Source of the DNA: Phocaeicola dorei
GTDB taxonomy: Bacteria; Bacteroidota; Bacteroidia; Bacteroidales; Bacteroidaceae
Assembly: GCF_013009555.1 (NCBI RefSeq)
Contig: NZ_CP046176.1
Location: forward strand, 4,061,501-4,125,500
Length of the DNA stretch: 64,000 bases
Direction: 5' to 3'
Of this stretch, positions 46,531 through 56,852 are shown piece after piece. The position numbers and the translations under genes are program-made. Position 1 is the stretch's first letter. Each line of letters starts with the position of its first letter. Below the pieces are notes generated by a model. The model was not told the origin of the DNA and made no database searches. It saw nothing but the letters and a program-made list of their open reading frames with translations.

Positions 46531-48609
46531 TCAATCAGTAATAGAAAATACCAATACTCCTGCTGTAGGAATTACCGGCTCTCCTATCAACACTTTGGCT
46601 CCCGAGGGAAGTACGAATTTATAAGGTTTATCTGTATAATTCAATACAATCCCCATACCATTGCGGTACTCTAAAGTAACACCATATGGTAAATCCATCA
46701 CAGGAATATTCAATTGCGCATATAGTTTCTTCAAAATATCTTTCTCCAATAATCCGTCCGTACTATCCACTCCCACGTAAGTAACAGTACCTTTTCCCAA
46801 CTTATGAGTAGTGACTGCCGGTTTTCCTTCATAAAATTCCTGTGTATAAGTAGCCCATACTTGTGAATCCTTACCCGGTTTCAATATCTCCCCCCAAGTA
46901 TTCCATGTATATTCTTTTCCATCCATCCGTAATTTGCCAGGTTCTTCAGGAAGTAATAAATCATAAAACTCCATTTCATTACCGGTCAGTTCATTAATCA
47001 TGGAACCAAAAGGAGCTTCGGGTAAACGTCCATGGCGATCTTTTTGGGCTGTACGGCAAGTTAAGACCAAATTACCACCCTTCTTTACATAATCAGTCCA
47101 TCTATCTACCAATGCCTTGTCAGCCAATTGATAAGCCGGAGCTATGACCACAGGATAAGAGGAAAACTCCTTGCTTTCATTGATAAAATCTACAGGCGCA
47201 CCAAAAGATTTCAACGTGCGATAATATTTCTCAATATGCCCCAATGTATTCCATGTACGATTTTGCTTCTGGCGCTCAATGCTCCATGAATTTTCATGAT
47301 TAAAAAGAATGGCAGTACGACGCGCCAAATAATCGGCCGGTTTCACCTCACGAGCAGCAACCTGTCCCCGCAGCTGTCTGATTTCTTTCATGAACTGCTC
47401 ATATTCACGTCCACCGGGAGTTACCGTTGTTCCGTCTGTACCTACAATGCCATAGTGATATTGTTCCGTACCATACAGAGGCTGGCGATAACGATAAGTA
47501 CAGATAAAGTCGCCTCCACCGGCAAATACGCTCCACATCCATAAACGGACAGCTCCGGGCAGCGGTTGCGGATTGATACTCCCCCAATTCACCTGTCCTG
47601 GCTGAAGTTCCATTACTCCATAAGTACCTTGTATGGGTCTGAAAAAGTCATTGGCAAAAGCAATACGCAACGGATTTCCTACTCGATATCCGCGGCGACC
47701 AATACCTTCATTGTCTCCATACACCATATAGCGAGTATAACTTTGAAAATCAAGTGCAGGGCTGCCACCTATATGTCCTTCCTCATAATTAGGAATATAG
47801 TTAGTAGTCACCCATTGGTTCTTTGCATATTTTTTTATCAACAAACATTGTTCATTCAAAAAGTCGTTTGTCTGACTGGCAGCGAAACGGCGGTAATCCA
47901 AAATCTGATGATGATTCATAAACATCTGGGCAGTTTTAGGAAGAGTTATTTCATCAAAAGAAGAATAAACCTCACTCCAAAAAGCCGTTCCCCAGGCATC
48001 ATTCAATGCTTTAATGTCATGATGATATTTTTCACGCAAAAAATCCCGGAAAGCCAGTTCGGCTTTCGGATTATAATCAAATTGTACGGCCGGCTCATTA
48101 TCGAGCTGCCAGCCGATTATTCTGGAATCATTTCCATAATGCTGAGCTAACTTCTCTATCATTTTATAAGCCAGTTCTCTATAAACGGGAGAAGCAAAAG
48201 AAGCATGTTGACGTGCTCCGTGATCAAGCACGGTACCATTTTCATTTTTAATCAAAATTTCAGGGTATTTACGGCTCAGCCATACCGGTGGAGTTGCCGT
48301 AGAAGTACACATAATGACTTTCAAATCATATTTGGCAGCCAAAGCCACCGCTTTATCCAACCAGGAAAAATCATATTTTCCCTCTTCCGGTTCCAATTGC
48401 GCCCAAGCAAATTCCGCGAAATGGGTGAATTCAAAACCCAAATCGTGCATCTGTTTAAAATCTCTCTCCCATTGACTCTCATCCCAATGCTCAGGATAAT
48501 AATAAGCACCGGTCAAGGTCAAATCCTTGTCTTTAAACCAAGGCTGTTGTGCAAAAAGTCCTCCGGCCAAAGAACAAGCCAAAAGAACGGTCACAAATCG
48601 TTTTTTCAT
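46531..48609 (-). CDS. Beta-galactosidase, GH42 family
   Basis: The ATG at 48609 (692 residues) is preferred: it starts a signal peptide (MKKRFVTVLLACSLAGGLFAQ) and lies 14 bp after the GH43 stop, whereas the longer reading overlaps that gene. TIM barrel with GAYYYPEHWDESQWERD, acid/base Glu172 in WQLDNEPAV and nucleophile Glu334 in GVMELQPGQVNW; then a glutamine-amidotransferase-like domain (from about 410) and a small C-terminal beta domain. GH42 enzymes cut terminal beta-galactose and fit galactan side chains of RG-I. Second gene of a two-gene leftward operon with GH43. Confidence 0.94.
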   Translation of the reverse strand: MKKRFVTVLLACSLAGGLFAQQPWFKDKDLTLTGAYYYPEHWDESQWERDFKQMHDLGFEFTHFAEFAWAQLEPEEGKYDFSWLDKAVALAAKYDLKVIMCTSTATPPVWLSRKYPEILIKNENGTVLDHGARQHASFASPVYRELAYKMIEKLAQHYGNDSRIIGWQLDNEPAVQFDYNPKAELAFRDFLREKYHHDIKALNDAWGTAFWSEVYSSFDEITLPKTAQMFMNHHQILDYRRFAASQTNDFLNEQCLLIKKYAKNQWVTTNYIPNYEEGHIGGSPALDFQSYTRYMVYGDNEGIGRRGYRVGNPLRIAFANDFFRPIQGTYGVMELQPGQVNWGSINPQPLPGAVRLWMWSVFAGGGDFICTYRYRQPLYGTEQYHYGIVGTDGTTVTPGGREYEQFMKEIRQLRGQVAAREVKPADYLARRTAILFNHENSWSIERQKQNRTWNTLGHIEKYYRTLKSFGAPVDFINESKEFSSYPVVIAPAYQLADKALVDRWTDYVKKGGNLVLTCRTAQKDRHGRLPEAPFGSMINELTGNEMEFYDLLLPEEPGKLRMDGKEYTWNTWGEILKPGKDSQVWATYTQEFYEGKPAVTTHKLGKGTVTYVGVDSTDGLLEKDILKKLYAQLNIPVMDLPYGVTLEYRNGMGIVLNYTDKPYKFVLPSGAKVLIGEPVIPTAGVLVFSITD

Positions 48610-48623
48610 GATAAAATAGTAAT

Positions 48624-50978
48624 TTAATAGATTTTCCATTCCCATAATCCGGCTGCACCTTTATCTATGTGCAAACGCAAATAACGTACTTTATCTCCCA
48701 CCGTTGCCACATGAGGTGAACATGCCTTCACCTCTTTTACTTCGGCACAAGGTTGCCAATTAGTGCCATCATTGGATTTTTCGAGATGCCAGGCATGACC
48801 TTCAGCAGGGTGTACAAAGGCAAATTGACACTCCGTTACTTGCATGGCTTCACCCAAATCCACCATCAGCCAAGGATGATCATCATTTGTTTCTGCCATC
48901 CAGCGTGTTCCATTAGACTGGTCGCCTGCATTTCCAGGGTGATATATATGTGTGCGTTCCACCTTGACAAGCGAAGTTTTATCAGCCAAAGGACAATTAG
49001 GCTGAGTTTCTATTTCAACCTTAGAAGTACGGGGAGAACGTACGCTGGATGCACTGAAAGAAGCTTTCAGCGCCTTATTTTCGCGCTGTTCCTGGCTGAC
49101 AGCCAAGTAACCAACTCCCTTTTCATCAGGAACAAGTGTCTTTATAGTGCCATCCTCATTAAATTCCATCCGATTAGCATATACTTGGCGGGTAGTTCCT
49201 CCGTCACCGTACTCCAAATATACGAAAATATAATCGTCTGTTTCTTCATTATAAAATACATTTCCATGTCCCGGCCCCCAAACATTATTGGCAATGGATG
49301 AAAAAAGAAAAATATCATTGCCTTCGGGCTTTTCAAAGCCCGACAAAGGGGACTGCCGGCTCATCATGTAAGCATTTACATAATTCTGATTCCCTCTCAA
49401 AGTATAAATGTAATAATAAATACCTTTACGTTTAAACATAACCGGCCCTTCCGAATACCCTTGACGAGCTGTACTCATCACAATAGTATCACCGGTTAAA
49501 TGCTGCCAATCGTCAGTCATACGGGCAGCCATCCGGCGGCGCCAGAATAAATAAGCAGTTCCATCATCATCCACAAAAGGTTCCCCATCTATATCCGGAG
49601 CAATACAAGATTGATCAAACCCATCCAAAGAATGAGAAGATATAGAATTACGTCCGGCAAAAAGGAAAGGACCTTCGGGACGGTCGGACTTCAGCACATA
49701 GGTACGTGCATTCTCATTCGGTTTTACAAAAGTGGTATAAAGATAATATTCACCATTCTTCTCCACTACTCTACCGGGTGCCCAATAACGAAAATATCCC
49801 GTCTTTTTCTCTCCTTTAGCATTGACATATTCATGTCCTTTATGCCAATCGAATCCCACAATATGTGACCCGTCAAAACTCCAGTTTACAAAATCTTTAG
49901 ATTTCCATACCACAGGAGTACCTGCTTGTGACAACCCTTTATCAATATCAGTAGTACCATAAAGATAATAAGTATCACCAAATTTGGATAAAGAAGGATC
50001 AGCAATATTATCCGGAACAAGAGGATTAAAGTTATGGATACGAAGCAATTTATCAAGTACAGCCTTCTCTACGGTAAAAGCGGTTCCGTGACGGATTCCT
50101 TTTGGAAAAGATACACGATCAGACACATCTTCCCACGTCTTTCCATGATCACGACTGCAAACTGCTCCATATTGATGATTACGGTATTTATCAAAATAGA
50201 CATAAAGAACATCATCTACAAAAAGTGGCGCAGGTCCCTCGCACCAATAATCTCCTGTAATAGAAGGAGAAACAGTAGTAGGAAATCCATCCTCTATTCG
50301 TGTTGTCCGTGTTATTCTCAAATTCTTCTCTGCCGGCAACGAGTTTTCATTCTTCACCACCATAATCAAGTCTTTCATCACCGGATCGCGTACAATAGCT
50401 GCATCAATCACACTAAAATCAGGATTAAAGAACAGTTTGGTTTCAGAAAATGTATTAAAATCCTTCGTCGTAACATAGTAAATACGATGGTTCAACCCTT
50501 TCTCACTCTCAATGACCGGCACTTCCTTGTGACGTCCGGGAATGGTCGTTGCCCAAAAAATATAATAAGTTTGCGAAGGTTCATCATAAAACAATTCAGG
50601 TGCCCAGCAATTATGTGCAGCAGGCTCATGCATCATTACCGGAATAGAACGCTGCTCACTCCAATGGATTAAATCGGGAGAAGAAGCGTAACCTATAATC
50701 CGGTCTGTCCAACTGGAAGTCCACACCATGTGAAAGGTTCCGTCCGGCGCCTGACAAATACTAGGGTCACGCATCAGACGGTTCTTCCCGACCGTGGGTA
50801 TCAAGAATGATTTTCCATGATTCAGGGGAGTCCATGTCAGCCCATCCAAACTATAAGCCAAATGAAGACCGTCCCGACTGTCATTAATGAAATAAGAGAA
50901 CAAATAAGCCGTATCACCGGCAAATAATCCGGAAACTGCCCCTAACAAGCAGAGCAAACTGAATAATCGTTTTTTCAT
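48624..50978 (-). CDS. Tandem GH43-like protein with C-terminal CBM32-like domain
   Basis: 784 residues with signal peptide. Two five-bladed propellers follow each other: the first (about 22-320) has RDPSICQAPDGTFHMVWTSSW and NCWAPELFYDEPSQTYYIFWAT; the second (about 330-640) has NIADPSLSKFGDTYYLYG (catalytic base Asp), QSCIAPDIDGEPFVDDDG and YSEGPVMFKRKGIYYY (probable acid Glu). The end (about 665-784) is a discoidin/F5-8 type C domain (DHPWLMVDLGEAMQVTECQFAFV) likely to bind galactose-type sugars. The second propeller looks like the complete GH43 catalytic unit; the first may be catalytic or binding. Likely acts on arabinose or galactose side chains and is paired with GH42. Confidence 0.88.
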   Translation of the reverse strand: MKKRLFSLLCLLGAVSGLFAGDTAYLFSYFINDSRDGLHLAYSLDGLTWTPLNHGKSFLIPTVGKNRLMRDPSICQAPDGTFHMVWTSSWTDRIIGYASSPDLIHWSEQRSIPVMMHEPAAHNCWAPELFYDEPSQTYYIFWATTIPGRHKEVPVIESEKGLNHRIYYVTTKDFNTFSETKLFFNPDFSVIDAAIVRDPVMKDLIMVVKNENSLPAEKNLRITRTTRIEDGFPTTVSPSITGDYWCEGPAPLFVDDVLYVYFDKYRNHQYGAVCSRDHGKTWEDVSDRVSFPKGIRHGTAFTVEKAVLDKLLRIHNFNPLVPDNIADPSLSKFGDTYYLYGTTDIDKGLSQAGTPVVWKSKDFVNWSFDGSHIVGFDWHKGHEYVNAKGEKKTGYFRYWAPGRVVEKNGEYYLYTTFVKPNENARTYVLKSDRPEGPFLFAGRNSISSHSLDGFDQSCIAPDIDGEPFVDDDGTAYLFWRRRMAARMTDDWQHLTGDTIVMSTARQGYSEGPVMFKRKGIYYYIYTLRGNQNYVNAYMMSRQSPLSGFEKPEGNDIFLFSSIANNVWGPGHGNVFYNEETDDYIFVYLEYGDGGTTRQVYANRMEFNEDGTIKTLVPDEKGVGYLAVSQEQRENKALKASFSASSVRSPRTSKVEIETQPNCPLADKTSLVKVERTHIYHPGNAGDQSNGTRWMAETNDDHPWLMVDLGEAMQVTECQFAFVHPAEGHAWHLEKSNDGTNWQPCAEVKEVKACSPHVATVGDKVRYLRLHIDKGAAGLWEWKIY

Positions 50979-51005
50979 GTATACAATGATTTAATTGTGA
51001 GCATA

Positions 51006-51013
51006 CAAAGATA
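51006..51013 (-). promoter_or_regulatory. Probable -7 box of the GH43/GH42 operon
   Basis: TATCTTTG on the minus strand, 28 bp before the GH43 start, matches TAnnTTTG. The 17-bp regulon element is not present at the expected spacing: the bases there match only weakly, and a loosely similar ATGGATATGCC stretch lies 6 bp too far. The operon may answer to another regulator. Confidence 0.5.
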
Positions 51014-51114
51014 AAAAGAGATTTGGACTTTTTTCTGCACATACAAGGCATATCCATGTAAAATCGTACAAATATATCGCACATTACCCTTATTTTATAC
51101 GAATTTCCATCTAT

Positions 51115-51160
51115 ATGTACTTCTTTCTATTTACATGCAAATGAAAAGACCTTAATTTAG
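51115..51160 (+). promoter_or_regulatory. Promoter with PUL regulon element upstream of the GH2-CE12-GH28-GH106 operon
   Basis: ATGTACTTCTTTCTATT (51115-51131), a 21-bp spacer and a near-consensus -7 box TAATTTAG (51153-51160), 30 bp before the start at 51190. It would drive the whole rightward operon to 62546. Confidence 0.55.
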
Positions 51161-51189
51161 CAACATCAAATTCAAAGTAAAAAGATACT

Positions 51190-54057
51190 ATGAAAAAAAC
51201 GTTATTGACAATCTGCCTAACATGGATGTGCTTCTCGTTAAGTGCACAAAAAATTATTGACTTATCCGGAAAATGGTCATTCAGTATAGACCGTCAGGAT
51301 AATGGAGAAAAAGAAAAATGGTTCAGCCACACATTGAATGACTGCATCAACCTGCCCGGCTCCATGCCCGAGAAACTGAAAGGTGATGAGGTCACCGCAA
51401 AGACCCAATGGACAGGCAGTCTCTATGACAGTTCTTACTATTATAATCCATACATGGAAAAATACCGTAAAGAAGGTAATATTAAATTTCCATTCTTTCT
51501 GACTCCTGACAAACATTATGTAGGAGCTGCTTGGTATCAGAAAGAGGTGAATATACCTGCCGACTGGAAAGGTGAACGTATTTTGTTGTTTCTGGAACGT
51601 CCCCATATAGAAACAACTGTATGGGTGAACGGACAAAAGACAGGAATGCAGAATAGTCTTTGCGTTCCCCATCAATATGATATAACCCGTTATGTCCGTC
51701 CCGGAAAATGTACTATCACCATCCGAGTGGATAATCGTATCAAAGAAATCAATGTTGGACCGGATTCACACAGCATAACCGACCAAACTCAAGGAAACTG
51801 GAACGGTATTGTAGGACGCATCTGTCTGCAAACGACTCCGAAAACATATTTCGATGATATTCAAATATATCCGGAACCGGAACAAAAACTGGCACGTGTC
51901 AAAGTCGTCATCAAAGGTGCAGGCATTACAAAAATAAAATTATCAGCGGAGAGTTTCAATACGGATAAAAAGCATATAGTTCCCGCCATACAACAAGAAA
52001 TCAAACTTAACAAAGGAGTAACGGAAACAGAAATGGTATTACCTATGGGGAATGATATGCTGCTATGGGATGAATTTCATCCGGCTCTGTACAAACTGAA
52101 AGCAGAAGTCACCAATGGGAAAAAAACTGAGATAAAAGAAATACAATTCGGTATGCGCCGATTTGAAATCAAAGGTAAATGGTTTTATGTAAACGGGCGT
52201 AAAACTCAGCTTCGCGGAACAGTTGAGAACTGTGACTTCCCGTTGACCGGTTACGCCCCGATGGATGTAGAAAGTTGGGAACGAGTATTCCGTATCTGTC
52301 GCAGTTATGGACTGAATCACATGCGTTTCCATTCATTCTGTCCTCCCGAAGCCGCTTTTATAGCTGCCGACCGGGTAGGATTCTATCTGCAACCCGAAGG
52401 TCCGAGCTGGCCCAATCATGGTCCTAAATTAGGTTTGGGACAACCTATTGACACCTATTTGATGAACGAAACCATCGCATTAACCAAAGAATATGGCAAC
52501 TATGCCTCTTATTGCATGTTGGCATGCGGAAACGAACCTAGCGGACGCTGGGTAGAATGGGTGACCAAGTTCGTAGAATATTGGGAAAAGAAGGATCCCA
52601 GACATGTATATACCGGAGCATCGGTAGGCAACGGATGGCAATGGCAACCCCGCAACCAATATCATGTAAAGGCAGGGGCACGTGGCCTGACCTGGTCTAG
52701 AAGACAGCCATCCACCCAAGACGATTATCGTTTCCAGAATCATCTTGACACAGTGAAACAACCTTATGTATCCCATGAAACAGGTCAATGGTGTGCTTTC
52801 CCTAATTTCAATGAAATACGTAAATATACAGGTGTTAATAAAGCTAAGAACTTCGAAATTTTCAAAGACATTCTGGCTGATAACCACATGAGCGACCAAG
52901 CCCATCTATTTATGATGGCCAGCGGAAAGTTGCAAGCCCTTTGTTATAAATATGAAATAGAAAAGACACTCCGCACGCCTGATTATGCCGGTTTCCAATT
53001 ATTGGCACTGAACGATTATTCGGGTCAGGGAACTGCACTAGTAGGTGTTCTTGATGTTTTCTTTGAAGAAAAAGGATATATCAACTCTGCAGAATGGAGA
53101 CGTTTTTGCTCACCTACTGTTCCACTGATGCGTACAGATAAATTTGTATATAATAACAATGAGATTTTAAAGGCGGATATTGAAGTTGCTCATTTTGGTG
53201 CCAAGACATTAAAACAAGCAGAAATTGTATATACGTTAAAAGACGAATATGGCAAAGTATATGCGCAAGGCACATTGGCAACACAAGACATCCCTATCGG
53301 AAATTTAAATCACACTGGTAGCCTTGAGTTTCCGCTTACTGATATCCAAGAGGCTAAAAAGCTGAATCTGGAAATACGCATTACAGGAACAGAAGCTGTA
53401 AATGACTGGAATTTCTGGGTTTATCCCGCTCAAGTGACAATAGCCGAAGGAAAAGTATACACTACCGATACCTTGGATTCGAAAGCCTTGGAAATTCTTC
53501 AGCATGGTGGAAATGTGCTTATTACAGCTGCGGGCAAAGTGAGTTATGGTAAAGAAGTGGTTCAGCAATTCACTCCTGTATTCTGGAACACCTCCTGGTT
53601 CAAAATGCGTCCTCCTCATACCACAGGTATCTTAGTGAACCCCAAACACCCGTTATTCCGTCAGTTTCCGACAGAATATCACAGCAATCTACAATGGTGG
53701 GAACTGCTGAATCATGCTCAAGTGATGCAATTCACCCACTTTCCACCCGCTTTCCAACCTACGGTTCAAAGCATTGACACTTGGTTCATAAGCCGCAAGA
53801 TAGGTATGTTATTCGAAGCCAATGTATTAAATGGGAAAGTGCTCATGACAAGCATGGACATTACCTCCCAGCCAGAGAAACGCATTGTAGCTCGTCAGAT
53901 GCATAAAGCCATTTTGGATTATATGAATTCGGACCAGTTCCGTCCGCAATTTACTGTAACACCTCAACAAATCAGTGAGTTGTTCACAAAAACAGCCGGT
54001 GACATAAAATCTTATACCAATGACTCTCCGGATGAACTAAAACCGAAAATCAATTAA
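51190..54057 (+). CDS. GH2 family glycoside hydrolase
   Basis: 955 residues, signal peptide to SLSAQ. Jelly roll with WYQKEVNIPADWKGERILLFLERPHIETTVWVNG, an immunoglobulin-like domain, then a TIM barrel in which acid/base Glu449 (ACGNEPSG) and nucleophile Glu530 (SHETGQW) are visible, followed by a long C-terminal beta region. Only distantly similar to the GH2 at 1.4-4.4 kb; the spacing and the HFHSFCPPEAAF-like stretch (MRFHSFCPPEAAFIAADRVG) are typical of GH2 enzymes found in pectin loci. Specificity (beta-galactose, beta-glucuronate or alpha-arabinopyranose) is not readable. First gene of the rightward operon. Confidence 0.88.
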   Translation: MKKTLLTICLTWMCFSLSAQKIIDLSGKWSFSIDRQDNGEKEKWFSHTLNDCINLPGSMPEKLKGDEVTAKTQWTGSLYDSSYYYNPYMEKYRKEGNIKFPFFLTPDKHYVGAAWYQKEVNIPADWKGERILLFLERPHIETTVWVNGQKTGMQNSLCVPHQYDITRYVRPGKCTITIRVDNRIKEINVGPDSHSITDQTQGNWNGIVGRICLQTTPKTYFDDIQIYPEPEQKLARVKVVIKGAGITKIKLSAESFNTDKKHIVPAIQQEIKLNKGVTETEMVLPMGNDMLLWDEFHPALYKLKAEVTNGKKTEIKEIQFGMRRFEIKGKWFYVNGRKTQLRGTVENCDFPLTGYAPMDVESWERVFRICRSYGLNHMRFHSFCPPEAAFIAADRVGFYLQPEGPSWPNHGPKLGLGQPIDTYLMNETIALTKEYGNYASYCMLACGNEPSGRWVEWVTKFVEYWEKKDPRHVYTGASVGNGWQWQPRNQYHVKAGARGLTWSRRQPSTQDDYRFQNHLDTVKQPYVSHETGQWCAFPNFNEIRKYTGVNKAKNFEIFKDILADNHMSDQAHLFMMASGKLQALCYKYEIEKTLRTPDYAGFQLLALNDYSGQGTALVGVLDVFFEEKGYINSAEWRRFCSPTVPLMRTDKFVYNNNEILKADIEVAHFGAKTLKQAEIVYTLKDEYGKVYAQGTLATQDIPIGNLNHTGSLEFPLTDIQEAKKLNLEIRITGTEAVNDWNFWVYPAQVTIAEGKVYTTDTLDSKALEILQHGGNVLITAAGKVSYGKEVVQQFTPVFWNTSWFKMRPPHTTGILVNPKHPLFRQFPTEYHSNLQWWELLNHAQVMQFTHFPPAFQPTVQSIDTWFISRKIGMLFEANVLNGKVLMTSMDITSQPEKRIVARQMHKAILDYMNSDQFRPQFTVTPQQISELFTKTAGDIKSYTNDSPDELKPKIN

Positions 54058-54075
54058 TAACAATCTATATCAATC

Positions 54076-55350
54076 ATGAAACAGATAGCCCTATTAGCTC
54101 TTGGACTTTTAGCGACATTAGGAGTCGAAGCACAAACTTACAAATTCGATTTTACCACAGGTAAAAAAACTAAAGACGGTTATACCAAAATAACTCCCGC
54201 CGACAGATACTCGGAGGAAAAGGGATACGGATATGACAGACAGCCCTCTCCGGAAGGTAAAAGTACAGCCCCATTCTTTTTCTCTATTACGGTACCCGAT
54301 GGCAACTACCACGTCACAGTCGTGATAGGAAACAAACGCGCTGCCGGAGAAACAACAGTGCGAGGAGAATCACGCCGCCTTTTCTTCGAAAATGTGAAGA
54401 CAAAAAAAGGGGAGTTAAAACCTTGTACATTTGTGATCAACAAGCGCAACACACATATTTCGGAAAAAGAAAATGTACGCATCAAACCGCGTGAACGCCA
54501 AAAATTGAACTGGGATGACAAACTAACTTTGGAATTCAACGGGGATGCCCCCCAATTGTCCGAACTGATTATTGAGAAAGTAAATAATGTACCCACAGTA
54601 TTCCTATGCGGTAACTCTACCGTAGTAGACCAGGACAATGAACCTTGGGCAAGCTGGGGACAAATGATTCCCCGCTTCTTCAATGACAGCATTTGTTTTG
54701 CCAATTATGCAGAATCCGGCGAAAGCGCCAATACTTTTATCGGTGCAGGACGACTGAAAAAGGCATTGACACAAATGAAACCCGGAGATTATATTTTTAT
54801 GGAATTCGGTCATAACGACCAAAAGCAAAAAGGTCCCGGTAAAGGAGCTTATTATTCATTTATGACCAGCTTGAAAACATTCATTGATGAGGCAAGGGCA
54901 CGAGGAGCTTATCCTGTACTGGTAACCCCGACACAACGCCGCAGTTTCGATGAAAACGGGAAAATCAGAGATACTCACGAAGATTATCCCGAAGCAATGC
55001 GTTGGCTAGCTGCCAAAGAAAACGTTCCTTTGATCGATCTCAACGAAATGACCCGTACCCTCTATGAAGCAATGGGAGTGGAACCTTCCAAAAAGGCATT
55101 CGTACATTATCCTGCCGGAACCTATCCGGGACAAAACAGGGTATTGGCAGATAATACTCATTTCAATCCTTACGGAGCTTATCAAATCTCCAAATGTATC
55201 ATTGAAGGGATAAAGAAAGCGGGATTACCTATCTCTAACTATTTGCGCAGCGACTATTCCGGTTACAATCCTGCACATCCGGATGCTTTGGACAGTTTCA
55301 AATGGAATGACAGCCCGTTTACAGAAATTGAAAAGCCGGACGGCAATTAA
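54076..55350 (+). CDS. Rhamnogalacturonan acetylesterase, CE12 family
   Basis: 424 residues: signal peptide, an N-terminal beta domain (about 20-165, FDFTTGKKTKDGYTKI...), then an SGNH hydrolase with Ser181 in LCGNSTVVDQ, Gly/Asn blocks AESGESA and GHNDQK, and the Asp359/His362 pair in ADNTHFNPYGA. CE12 removes acetyl groups from galacturonate in RG-I, opening the backbone to PL11 and GH28. It is 18 bp behind GH2 and 17 bp before GH28. Confidence 0.94.
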   Translation: MKQIALLALGLLATLGVEAQTYKFDFTTGKKTKDGYTKITPADRYSEEKGYGYDRQPSPEGKSTAPFFFSITVPDGNYHVTVVIGNKRAAGETTVRGESRRLFFENVKTKKGELKPCTFVINKRNTHISEKENVRIKPRERQKLNWDDKLTLEFNGDAPQLSELIIEKVNNVPTVFLCGNSTVVDQDNEPWASWGQMIPRFFNDSICFANYAESGESANTFIGAGRLKKALTQMKPGDYIFMEFGHNDQKQKGPGKGAYYSFMTSLKTFIDEARARGAYPVLVTPTQRRSFDENGKIRDTHEDYPEAMRWLAAKENVPLIDLNEMTRTLYEAMGVEPSKKAFVHYPAGTYPGQNRVLADNTHFNPYGAYQISKCIIEGIKKAGLPISNYLRSDYSGYNPAHPDALDSFKWNDSPFTEIEKPDGN

Positions 55351-55367
55351 TTTAAAAGTAAGAACAA

Positions 55368-56852
55368 ATGAATAACAAAACATTATTATTAACCCTATCA
55401 TTTACCTTAGGTACCCTCTTTACCAATGCCCAATCCCTCTCCGGATTCCAATGGGGAGAAGGGATGGGAACTCCTGACCTTTCGTGGACTGCCCAAGTAG
55501 GAGCCAAAACCTATCCTGAGGGAAAAATATTCCAAGCAGCCGATTACGGATTGAAAAATGACAGTACCCAGTTAAGCACTGCCGCCCTGCAGAAAGCTAT
55601 TGACGAATGCCACCGTTCCGGAGGAGGAACAGTGGAAGTAGCCCCGGGATACTACCGGATTGGTGCCATCTACCTGAAAAGTAATGTAAACCTCCACCTC
55701 AACCAAGGTACGACGCTGATAGCCAGCGAGGATATAGATTTATACCCCGAAATGCGCTCCCGCGTGGCAGGTATCGAAATGGTATGGCCCTCGGCAGTCA
55801 TCAATATTCTGGATGCAGAAAACGCAGCTATCAGCGGAGCAGGTACGTTGGATTGTCGTGGAAAAATATTTTGGGATAAATATTGGACCATGCGGAAGGA
55901 TTACGAGAAACGCAAACTGCGGTGGATCGTGGACTACGACTGCAAACGAGTAAGAGGAATGCTCATCTCGAACAGCCGCCATATAACACTAAAAGACTTT
56001 ACCTTGATGCGTACCGGATTTTGGGGTTGCCAAGTGCTGTATTCCGACCAATGTACCTTGAACGGACTGAAAATCAATAATAACGTAGGGGGGCATGGTC
56101 CCAGTACGGATGGTATTGACATTGATTCCAGCACCAATATCCTGATTGAAAACTGTGAAGTAGATTGCAACGATGACAATATCTGCCTGAAAGCCGGACG
56201 GGATGCCGACGGCCTGCGTGTAAACCGTCCCACCGAAAATATCATTGTTCGTGGATGCATTGCACGTAAAGGTGCGGGACTTATTACCTGCGGCAGCGAA
56301 ACTTCAGGCTGCATCCGAAATGTCTTGGGATATAACCTTCAAGCATACGGAACCTCTTCCACCCTCCGTCTGAAATCTGCCATGAACCGCGGTGGAACCG
56401 TAGAAAATATCTACATGACCCAAGTGACAGCAGACAATGTCCGCCATGTACTGGCAGCGGACCTTAACTGGAACCCCAGCTATAGTTATTCTACCTTACC
56501 GGCTGAATATGAAGGAAAAGAGATTCCCGAACATTGGAAGGTTATGCTGACTCCTGTCACACCTAAAGAAAAAGGGTATCCGCATTTCCGTAATGTATGG
56601 CTCAGCGATGTAAAAGCTACTAATGTGCAAACCTTTATCACCGCTGCAGGCTGGAATGAGGAACTGCCTTTGCAGAATTTCCATATTTCCGGCATAAAAG
56701 CCAAGGTAAATAAAGCAGGAAGCATTATCTTTACCGAAGACTTCCACTTGGAAGATGTCCGGTTACAAGTAGAAGACGGCAGCCGTGTGGAAGAAAAAAA
56801 CAATAAGAACGCACAAATCAATATCAGCTATGAAAACAACATGGAATTATAG
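55368..56852 (+). CDS. GH28 family galacturonidase
   Basis: 494 residues with signal peptide. Parallel beta-helix with GH28 motifs STDGIDIDSSTN (Asp248 first of the segment), CNDDNICLKAGRDADG, CGSETSG and RLKSAMNRGG. The order DDN and the following KxGRD and GSE/TSG fit exo-acting or rhamnogalacturonan-type members better than endo-polygalacturonase. Resembles in its motifs the GH28 module of the 41.9-45.1 kb fusion. The stop overlaps the next start by 23 bp. Confidence 0.93.
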   Translation: MNNKTLLLTLSFTLGTLFTNAQSLSGFQWGEGMGTPDLSWTAQVGAKTYPEGKIFQAADYGLKNDSTQLSTAALQKAIDECHRSGGGTVEVAPGYYRIGAIYLKSNVNLHLNQGTTLIASEDIDLYPEMRSRVAGIEMVWPSAVINILDAENAAISGAGTLDCRGKIFWDKYWTMRKDYEKRKLRWIVDYDCKRVRGMLISNSRHITLKDFTLMRTGFWGCQVLYSDQCTLNGLKINNNVGGHGPSTDGIDIDSSTNILIENCEVDCNDDNICLKAGRDADGLRVNRPTENIIVRGCIARKGAGLITCGSETSGCIRNVLGYNLQAYGTSSTLRLKSAMNRGGTVENIYMTQVTADNVRHVLAADLNWNPSYSYSTLPAEYEGKEIPEHWKVMLTPVTPKEKGYPHFRNVWLSDVKATNVQTFITAAGWNEELPLQNFHISGIKAKVNKAGSIIFTEDFHLEDVRLQVEDGSRVEEKNNKNAQINISYENNMEL

